Positions 1-4,187 of a stretch of 5,475 nt of DNA are shown here, piece after piece. The notes under the pieces were generated by a model that was given only the letters and a program-made list of their open reading frames with translations, was not told the origin of the DNA and searched no databases. The stretch is from an uncultured Ruminiclostridium sp. GTDB lineage: Bacteria; Bacillota; Clostridia; Oscillospirales; Ruminococcaceae. The position numbers and the translations under genes are program-made. Position 1 is the first letter of the stretch, and each line of letters begins with the position of its first letter. The DNA lies in contig CAKSIR010000138.1 in assembly GCA_934462775.1 (NCBI GenBank), forward strand, positions 1 through 5,475. Reading direction: 5' to 3'.

Positions 1-7
1 GTGCTAA
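1..7 (-). promoter_or_regulatory. Possible left half-site of a CIRCE (HrcA) operator, cut by the window edge
   Basis: Read on the minus strand, the last seven bases of the window are TTAGCAC. These equal the first seven bases of the CIRCE consensus TTAGCACTC-N9-GAGTGCTAA, the binding site of the heat-shock repressor HrcA. The match begins about where transcription from the promoter at 13-40 should start, which is the usual CIRCE position in hrcA-grpE-dnaK and groES-groEL operons. The second half would lie outside the window, so seven bases plus position is all the evidence. An alternative is the local inverted repeat GTGCTA (1-6) / TAGCAC (17-22), which brackets the -10 box and could itself be an operator. 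Confidence 0.45.
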
Positions 8-12
8 TACAC

Positions 13-40
13 ATTATAGCACTTTTTTGCTTTTTGTCAA
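13..40 (-). promoter_or_regulatory. Strong sigma-A promoter reading leftward out of the window
   Basis: On the minus strand there is a perfect -35 box TTGACA (35-40) and a perfect -10 box TATAAT (13-18), separated by a 16-bp A-rich spacer. The predicted start is near base 6, so the transcript leaves the window almost at once and the gene it drives lies to the left. Two perfect hexamers at an acceptable spacing are unlikely by chance. The AT-rich stretch upstream (41-56) could act as an UP element. The adjacent CIRCE-like half-site suggests a chaperone operon under HrcA control. Confidence 0.75.
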
Positions 41-74
41 GAGGTTATTTAAAAAACCGCGAAAATGGCTTTCC

Positions 75-127
75 AAAAGGAAAATCCCCGATTCGCAAAG
101 CTGCCGTAATCAGCTTTTGAATCGGGG
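75..127 (-). terminator. GC-rich hairpin, probable intrinsic terminator (best on the minus strand, possible on both)
   Basis: Bases 86-94 (CCCCGATTC) pair perfectly with 119-127, and 97-103 (AAAGCTG) pair perfectly with 111-117. A small internal loop (G95, C96 against T118) separates the two helices and the apical loop is 7 nt. On the minus strand the stem is followed at once by ATTTTCCTTTT, a good U-tract. On the plus strand the run GATTTTA starts a few bases after the stem and is weaker. No protein gene ends into it inside the window. It may end a small minus-strand RNA, or insulate the leftward promoter at 13-40 from the rest of the region. Confidence 0.6.
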
Positions 128-233
128 GTGATTTTATGGAGGTTTTTATATGTCAAGCAAAAACGGACTCTAAGACAATTAAGGAGGGTTGTTAATTTAC
201 TTAACTTTCGTTTCTGCGTTTTTTCTTTAGCTT
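75..233 (-). ncRNA. Candidate small structured RNA, about 160 nt
   Basis: This is inference from signals, not family recognition. A minus-strand -10 box TATAAT (240-245) predicts a start near 233, and the hairpin at 86-127 with its U-tract gives an end near 75. Inside, a 12-bp imperfect long-range helix can form: bases 154-165 pair with 217-223 and 230-234, leaving a 6-nt bulge at 224-229. It encloses a small hairpin at 191-205 (5-bp stem, 5-nt loop). Two C-rich segments lie in parts predicted to be unpaired: CCCTCCTT (181-188) and CCTCC (138-142). They are complementary to Shine-Dalgarno sequences, as in the C-rich loops of many Gram-positive regulatory RNAs. The weak -35 box is the main doubt, and on the plus strand the same bases read as two strong ribosome-binding sites. 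Confidence 0.3.
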
Positions 234-239
234 GCCTTT

Positions 240-268
240 ATTATACCTGCAAACAGGGCTTGACGCAA
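240..268 (-). promoter_or_regulatory. Candidate promoter for the minus-strand small RNA
   Basis: There is a perfect -10 TATAAT on the minus strand at 240-245. At a 17-bp spacing the -35 is TTGCGT (263-268), matching TTGACA at only three positions. There is no extended -10 TG. The region is AT-rich, so a chance TATAAT is quite possible. Confidence 0.3.
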
Positions 269-365
269 TACAGTGTACCGAATTGAAACCGCTTTGTAAC
301 CGCATTTTTCGTCAGCTGCCAAAAAAGAATGCAATTTTATCCGACTTTTTGTGTATTATTTCGAC

Positions 366-456
366 AATGTAACTTTTATGTAAGAAAAATGTTACTTAAA
401 TGTTACTTTAGAACGACAAGAAATGTCCTTATTGTAACCAAAGTGAAATGTTCTTA
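366..456 (+). repeat. Phased array of AATGTTACTT-like repeats, probable operator cluster
   Basis: Four units follow one another in an exact 11-bp register: AATGTAACTTT (366-376), TATGTAAGAAA (377-387), AATGTTACTTA (388-398) and AATGTTACTTT (399-409). Offset by one base, 387-397 and 398-408 are an exact 11-bp tandem duplication. Two looser copies follow at 422-431 (AATGTCCTTA) and 447-456 (AATGTTCTTA). A period of one helical turn, with a conserved 7-bp core and an AT-rich 4-bp tail, is the layout of tandem sites for OmpR/PhoB-type response regulators. The array sits just upstream of, and partly over, the likely promoter of the glycosyltransferase gene. Direct repeats are seen; a regulatory role is inferred. 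Confidence 0.55.
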
Positions 457-465
457 TGCTAAAAT
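432..465 (+). promoter_or_regulatory. Weak candidate promoter of the glycosyltransferase gene
   Basis: Two overlapping readings are possible. One is TTGTAA (432-437), a 17-bp spacer, then TATGCT (455-460), each box matching consensus at four of six positions. The other is an extended -10, TGCTAAAAT (457-465), without a good -35. Either gives a start near 467-472 and a leader of 15-20 nt before the ATG at 487. A poor -35 would fit a promoter that needs an activator bound at the repeat array just upstream. Confidence 0.3.
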
Positions 466-486
466 AAACAAAAAAGGAGGCACTGT

Positions 487-1155
487 ATGCAAGAATACGA
501 TCTTTCAATAATCATACCCTGCCTCAACGGCGGCGACAGAATTTCAGCCTGCGTAGGAGAAGCAATGGGCGTTCTCCGCCGTTACGGCATTAAAGGCAGA
601 GTCATTGTCGCAGACAGCATGAGCAGCGACAACTCCGTCCAGAAATCCCTTGAAAAAGGTGCTGCCGTCGTGTCGACTCCGCAGAAAGGCTGGGGAAACA
701 TTGTCCGCGCAGCGATTCTCGCCTCGAAGGAAAAATACATCATAATCTGCGATATGCACTGCGACTGCGGAACGGTTCCGAGCTTTTACAACGCCTTGAC
801 AAGCGGCGAAAAAGCCGTAATGGGAAACCGCTTTGCAGACGAAAGCAATCCGGATATACCTCGTTCCTGCCGACTTTACAGCAAAATCATCGCAAAGCTT
901 ATCAGTCTTAAATACGGCTGCCGAATAGGCGACATGGGGTCCGGAATGTACGGCTTCTGCCGCAGCGAGCTGCTCGACATGAAGCTGCGGTCGGGGGACC
1001 GCACATTGCTTGCGGAAATACTTTGCAGCCACCTTAAGCTTAAGGGAACGGTTACGGAGCTGCCGGTTGCCATGCGCAGAGGACTTAGCCGCAGAATGCC
1101 GTTCTGCCGCAGAGGGGACTGTATAAAAAGCATTATCAAGGTTATCTTCTCTTAA
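487..1155 (+). CDS. Family-2 glycosyltransferase, short dolichol-phosphate-mannose-synthase-like type
   Basis: The protein has 222 residues and is a GT-A fold domain only, probably cytosolic or membrane-associated. It should transfer a sugar from a nucleotide sugar to an acceptor, plausibly a polyprenyl phosphate or lipid; donor and acceptor cannot be told from sequence. Visible motifs are the N-terminal strand LSIIIPCLNGG (6-16), the nucleotide-binding ADSMSSDNS (42-50), KGWGNIVRAA (67-76), the metal-site region CDMHCD (88-93), MGNRF (112-116) and DMGSGMYGFCR (149-159), which matches the D-x-x-x-G-x-x-x-F-R block of the family. There is no C-terminal membrane segment or GtrA-like domain. The second Asp of the DXD triad appears to be His91. 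The ATG is preceded by AAGGAGG (474-480) at 6 nt, which fixes the start. The gene below follows after a 42-bp gap on the same strand. Confidence 0.8.
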   Translation: MQEYDLSIIIPCLNGGDRISACVGEAMGVLRRYGIKGRVIVADSMSSDNSVQKSLEKGAAVVSTPQKGWGNIVRAAILASKEKYIIICDMHCDCGTVPSFYNALTSGEKAVMGNRFADESNPDIPRSCRLYSKIIAKLISLKYGCRIGDMGSGMYGFCRSELLDMKLRSGDRTLLAEILCSHLKLKGTVTELPVAMRRGLSRRMPFCRRGDCIKSIIKVIFS

Positions 1156-1181
1156 CTTTTTCTTTTTCCTGCCGATATAAT
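1152..1181 (+). promoter_or_regulatory. Possible internal promoter before the unknown gene
   Basis: A perfect TATAAT lies at 1176-1181. With an 18-bp spacer the -35 is TTAACT (1152-1157), four of six matches, overlapping the stop codon of the glycosyltransferase. Transcription would start near 1188, inside the Shine-Dalgarno site, giving an almost leaderless message. That makes read-through from upstream the likelier main source. Confidence 0.25.
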
Positions 1182-1185
1182 AATT

Positions 1186-1192
1186 GAGGTGA
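1186..1192 (+). promoter_or_regulatory. Shine-Dalgarno site that decides the start of the unknown gene
   Basis: GAGGTGA at 1186-1192 lies 5 nt before the ATG at 1198. The in-frame GTG at 1189 is part of this site and has no ribosome-binding site of its own, so ATG 1198 is the preferred start. Confidence 0.7.
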
Positions 1193-1197
1193 CGGAA

Positions 1198-1731
1198 ATG
1201 GAAATAGAAAGCGCAAGACTGAGGGACGCCAAAAATATAAAGCAGAATCTTGCCGACATTGCGTCAAAAAATATGGCAGACATAAAAAAGGCGGAGGCTG
1301 AAAAGAAAGCCGCTCAGACGAAAAAGGACAGCTTTTCACGTTCCGAGGATAAATTTGGTTCAACATATATTGACGCTCTCATAAAGCAGATAAAATCCGT
1401 CGATGAAAGCTCCAAATCCAACTCCAAAAGCATTGATTCCGTTGCGACCTGCATGAAAATAGCAAGACGCATCATGAACGGCGACCGAGTTCCCACAAAG
1501 GACATACGCTTTCTTCAGGAGAACTATCCCGACCTGTACAAGCAGGCGCTGCTTTTCAGAAAGGTGAATCCAAAGCCGAAGAAATACAAGTCACTGGTAG
1601 GTGACGATGAAGATGAAAACACCACAGTCAGAGATGGGGGCGGGGTTTCCGAAGTCGCGCAAAGCGATTCTGCCGAGGCAGAGCAGACCGTTTCGGAAAC
1701 AGCCGCGGCCTCAGAAATGAGCGCTGAATAA
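1198..1731 (+). CDS. Charged helical protein of unknown function
   Basis: The 177-residue product belongs to no family I can name. Residues 1-45 are rich in Lys, Glu, Ala and Asp and look like an amphipathic helix or short coiled coil. Residues 46-80 are Ser/Lys-rich. Residues 82-124 are the only part that looks folded: two or three helices including KIARRIMNGDRVPTKD (87-102) and the NYPDLYKQA stretch (109-117). I have an impression of similar modules in other Clostridia hypothetical proteins but cannot confirm it. Residues 123-133 are basic (PKPKKYK) and the tail from 135 is acidic and low-complexity, probably disordered. There is no signal peptide or membrane segment, so it is probably cytoplasmic. 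It follows the glycosyltransferase after 42 bp and ends at a strong terminator, suggesting shared transcription. Codon use matches the neighbours. Confidence 0.75.
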   Translation: MEIESARLRDAKNIKQNLADIASKNMADIKKAEAEKKAAQTKKDSFSRSEDKFGSTYIDALIKQIKSVDESSKSNSKSIDSVATCMKIARRIMNGDRVPTKDIRFLQENYPDLYKQALLFRKVNPKPKKYKSLVGDDEDENTTVRDGGGVSEVAQSDSAEAEQTVSETAAASEMSAE

Positions 1732-1766
1732 AAAATAACCGCCGTTTATGGGCGGTTATTTCTTTT
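1731..1766. terminator. Bidirectional intrinsic terminator between convergent operons
   Basis: AATAACCGCC (1734-1743) pairs perfectly with GGCGGTTATT (1751-1760) around a 7-nt loop, giving a 10-bp stem. On the plus strand it is followed by TCTTTT; on the minus strand the A-run at 1731-1735 supplies the U-tract. It begins at the stop codon of the rightward unknown gene and lies 36 bp past the nadC stop, so it can end both transcripts. Confidence 0.9.
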
Positions 1767-1802
1767 AATCCTGTGTTTTCCTCAGACGAACTTTCCGTCA
1801 AA

Positions 1803-2645
1803 TCACTTTTTCTTCCACTTCATTGAAATATCAAACGCAGTTACGCTGTGCGTAAGCGCGCCAAGGCTGATAATATCAACTCCCGTTTCGGCAATTTCCC
1901 TGATGTTGTCAAGGGTAACGTTGCCGCTTGCTTCAAGCTTCGCTTTTCCTGCCGTCATTTCAACTGCCGCTTTCATTGCTGCGCAGTCCATATTGTCCAG
2001 CATGATTACGTTTGCGCCAACGTCCAGCGCTTCCTCAACCTCGTCAAGGTTTCTCGTTTCAACCTCAATCTGGAGCATATGACCCGCCTTTTTTCTGAGA
2101 GCGGTTACCGCCGCCGTAATTCCGCCGTATGCGTCAATGTGATTGTCCTTGAGCATTGCCGCGTCGGTAAGGTTGTAGCGGTGATTTCTTCCGCCGCCTG
2201 CAACTACGGAATACTTCTGAAGCGGGCGCATTCCGGGCAGCGTCTTTCTTGTGTCGGCAATGCTTGCGTTTGTGCCCTCGACAAGCTTTACGCATTTGTT
2301 TGTGTAGGTTGCAATTCCGCTCATGTGCTGAAGAAGATTGAGGGCTGTTCTCTCGCCCTTAAGCATTGCGCAGGTGTGACCCTTGAACTCGGCGATAATG
2401 TCGCCGCTCTTTACGGCGTCCCCGTCCTTGAAATGGCGCACAATCTCGATTTCGCCGTCCAGCAGCTCAAATACGCGAAGCGCAACGTCAAGACCTGCGA
2501 TAACGCCTGTTGCCTTGGCAGCAAAGTAAGCCTCGCTTATGTCGTTTTCGTCAATAAGCAGGTCGGTGGTGCTGTCAATGTAGTTTATGTCCTCTGTTAA
2601 AGCGGTTTTGATTAAGTCGTCAACGTAAAACTGCATCAATTTCAT
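1803..2645 (-). CDS. nadC: Nicotinate-nucleotide pyrophosphorylase (quinolinate phosphoribosyltransferase)
   Basis: This cytosolic enzyme joins quinolinate to PRPP, with loss of CO2 and pyrophosphate, to give nicotinate mononucleotide, the point where de novo NAD synthesis meets the common pathway. The 280 residues match the usual length of the family. Visible blocks are ALTED (15-19), ERTALNLLQHMSGIAT (98-113), DTRKTLPGMR (131-140), GGGRNHRYNL (150-159), LKDNHI (165-170), EVE (194-196), MLDN (215-218), LEASGN (237-242) and SLGALTHS (260-267). These carry the expected Arg, His and Lys residues for substrate binding and the acidic residues of the PRPP/metal site. Nothing essential seems missing. 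The ATG shares ATGA with the nadB stop (4-base overlap), and AAGGAAGG (2655-2662) sits 9 nt upstream, so translation is probably coupled to nadB. Confidence 0.97.
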   Translation of the reverse strand: MKLMQFYVDDLIKTALTEDINYIDSTTDLLIDENDISEAYFAAKATGVIAGLDVALRVFELLDGEIEIVRHFKDGDAVKSGDIIAEFKGHTCAMLKGERTALNLLQHMSGIATYTNKCVKLVEGTNASIADTRKTLPGMRPLQKYSVVAGGGRNHRYNLTDAAMLKDNHIDAYGGITAAVTALRKKAGHMLQIEVETRNLDEVEEALDVGANVIMLDNMDCAAMKAAVEMTAGKAKLEASGNVTLDNIREIAETGVDIISLGALTHSVTAFDISMKWKKK

Positions 2646-4129
2646 TTGATAATACCTTCCTTTTTGCCTCTTTCAACAACCTCGGTGAGAATTATGTACG
2701 CAACGGTAGCAAGGGACTTTGCCTCAATGTAGTCGGGTGTGACCGCATAATGTGTCTTGTCAAGGTTGTCCTTTATTTCTGTTATTCTGTGAATGTCCTT
2801 TGCAGCCTCCTCGTAGTTCGGCACAACGAAGAACGACTTCTGCATAATGTGGCGGATTTCGGTTCTGATGCCTGTCGGCAGCGGTTCGCCCTCCGGGGAC
2901 GGATAGTCAATTTCAACGTCCTTGTAGTCCTTGTCGGCAGGAGTTGTTTCGTTGATGTTTTCCGCAATCAGACGGGAGAAAACAAGAGCTTCAAGCAGCG
3001 AGTTGCTGGCAAGCCGATTATTTCCGTGAACGCCTGTATGAGCGCATTCGCCTGCCGCGTACAGTCCCTTGATAGTGGTTGCGCCATAGCCGTTTACCGC
3101 AATGCCGCCCATCAGGTAATGCTGACAGGGATAAATCGGGATAGGCTCCTTGGTCATGTCGTAGCCCTTTTCAAGCACTCTCTTGTAAATCATAGGGAAT
3201 CTGTTCTTCACAAACTCGGGGTCCTTGTAGGAAATATCGAGGTAGAAGTCGTTGCTGCCGATTGCCTTTGCTTCCTGCATCATGCACTTTGAAACAACGT
3301 CGCGGGGAGCAAGCTCCTTGCGCTCAGGCTCGTACTTGTGCATGAAACGCTCCTTGTTGCCGTTGAGCAGATACGCGCCCTCGCCTCTTACCGCCTCGGA
3401 TACAAGGAAGCACTCTCTGTTTTCCTTATCGGCAAAGGCTGTGGGGTGGAACTGAACATAGCTCAGATGCTTGATTTCAGCGCCTAAATTGTAGGCGAAC
3501 TGAATACCGTCGCCTGTTGCAATAGCCGAATTTGTGGTAAAATCGTAAACTCTTCCTATTCCGCCTGTTGCAAGAATGACTGCTTTTGTAGTATAATAGT
3601 TGTGTTGATTGTCATGGAGAACATCGCAGAGGAAATTGTCGTTTTCCTTTTTCAGTCCCAGAAGATGAGAATTTTCAACGATAGTCACATTCTCCAGCTT
3701 TTTAACGCCATCGATAAGGCGGGTAACAATTTCATAGCCTGTGCTGTCCTTATGGTGAGCGATTCTGTGACGGCAGTGTCCTCCCTCAAGGGTGAGGTCG
3801 ATAGAGCCGTCGGGTTTGCGGTCGAAATCCACGCCGTATTTCAGCAGGTTCTTTACATCGGTAGGACCCTGTTCAACCAGTATTTTCAGGTTGTCCATGT
3901 CGTTCTGATAGCCGCCTGCAATCAGCGTATCCTTAATGTGCAGGGAGAAATCGTCGTCCTTTTTGTCCATTACGGCAGCAACGCCGCCCTGTGCCAGCGC
4001 GGAATTGCAGAGGGTAAGCTCGCGCTTTGACAGCATGAGGATTTTCAGGTTCTTGTTGAGGTTGAGGGCGGCGTATAAGCCGGATACGCCCGAACCTACG
4101 ATAATGACATCGTACTTTTTGAATAGCAT
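2642..4129 (-). CDS. nadB: L-aspartate oxidase
   Basis: This FAD enzyme oxidises L-aspartate to iminoaspartate, the first step of de novo NAD synthesis; NadA then condenses the product with dihydroxyacetone phosphate. The protein has 495 residues from the chosen start. Blocks seen are the FAD-binding VGSGVSGLYAALNL (11-24), SALAQGGVAAV (43-53), EGGHCRHR (115-122), ATGGIGRVY (187-195), HPTAF (228-232), SEAVRGEGAYL (244-254), APRDV (274-278), CQHYLMGGI (335-343), GLYAAGECAHTGVHG (355-369) and NNRLASNSLLEAL (370-382). Glu115, His228, Arg276, His337 and Arg372 fit the family's active-site positions. It is shorter than the roughly 540-residue E. coli enzyme, ending near where the usual C-terminal S-R-G-x-H/DYP segment would be. 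The frame stays open to 4237, but ATG 4129 has the ribosome-binding site and begins right before the FAD strand. A fumarate reductase subunit is excluded by the whole motif set and the nadC neighbour. Confidence 0.95.
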   Translation of the reverse strand: MLFKKYDVIIVGSGVSGLYAALNLNKNLKILMLSKRELTLCNSALAQGGVAAVMDKKDDDFSLHIKDTLIAGGYQNDMDNLKILVEQGPTDVKNLLKYGVDFDRKPDGSIDLTLEGGHCRHRIAHHKDSTGYEIVTRLIDGVKKLENVTIVENSHLLGLKKENDNFLCDVLHDNQHNYYTTKAVILATGGIGRVYDFTTNSAIATGDGIQFAYNLGAEIKHLSYVQFHPTAFADKENRECFLVSEAVRGEGAYLLNGNKERFMHKYEPERKELAPRDVVSKCMMQEAKAIGSNDFYLDISYKDPEFVKNRFPMIYKRVLEKGYDMTKEPIPIYPCQHYLMGGIAVNGYGATTIKGLYAAGECAHTGVHGNNRLASNSLLEALVFSRLIAENINETTPADKDYKDVEIDYPSPEGEPLPTGIRTEIRHIMQKSFFVVPNYEEAAKDIHRITEIKDNLDKTHYAVTPDYIEAKSLATVAYIILTEVVERGKKEGIIK

Positions 4130-4138
4130 AGCAATCAA

Positions 4139-4144
4139 CTCCTT
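4139..4144 (-). promoter_or_regulatory. Shine-Dalgarno site that fixes the nadB start
   Basis: AAGGAG on the minus strand, 9 nt before ATG 4129. The longer reading from 4237 would place 36 extra residues ahead of the FAD-binding strand and run across the divergent hflX start, so it is rejected. Confidence 0.75.
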
Positions 4145-4171
4145 AGTGATTTTAACTGCGTTTCCTTTTTT

Positions 4172-4179
4172 AAAGGGGG
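4172..4179 (+). promoter_or_regulatory. Shine-Dalgarno site that fixes the hflX start
   Basis: AAAGGGGG lies 8 nt before ATG 4188. The frame is open upstream to 3936 within the antisense of nadB, but this site and the fit to family length favour 4188. The first half also pairs with CCTTT (4164-4168) in a weak 5-bp hairpin with a 3-nt loop, probably of no consequence. Confidence 0.7.
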
Positions 4180-4187
4180 TAATATTT

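Noticed and set aside
1..35. Possible plus-strand terminator: inverted repeat GTGCTA/TAGCAC followed by a T-rich run
   Set aside because: The stem is only 6 bp with a 10-nt loop, and the same bases form a near-perfect minus-strand promoter, which explains the T-run as its A-rich spacer.
128..286. Plus-strand frame of about 52 codons from a GTG next to the hairpin
   Set aside because: The would-be ribosome-binding site is part of the GC-rich stem, the composition is not protein-like, and there is no recognisable motif.
329..511. 60-residue plus-strand frame overlapping the glycosyltransferase start
   Set aside because: There is no Shine-Dalgarno site, and it runs through the repeat array and promoter region and overlaps the real gene out of frame.
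544..1032. 162-residue minus-strand frame across the glycosyltransferase
   Set aside because: It is antisense to a gene with clear family motifs, with no ribosome-binding site; an open frame arising from codon bias.
1785..1799. Small inverted repeat GACG-N7-CGTC just past nadC
   Set aside because: Four base pairs only and no U-tract; the strong hairpin at 1731-1766 is the terminator.
1848..2600. 250-residue plus-strand frame antisense to nadC
   Set aside because: nadC is unmistakable on the other strand, and the antisense translation is Cys/Val-rich and resembles no protein family.
2750..3292. Plus-strand frames antisense to nadB (also 3252-3455 and 3602-4030)
   Set aside because: These are shadows of the nadB codon pattern without ribosome-binding sites or motifs.
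4149..4154. TAAAAT as a -10 box for nadB
   Set aside because: The predicted start would fall inside the nadB Shine-Dalgarno site and there is no -35 at the right distance.
3936..4187. 84-residue N-terminal extension of HflX
   Set aside because: It lies antisense to nadB, has no matching ribosome-binding site, and would exceed the family length; ATG 4188 has AAAGGGGG at good spacing.
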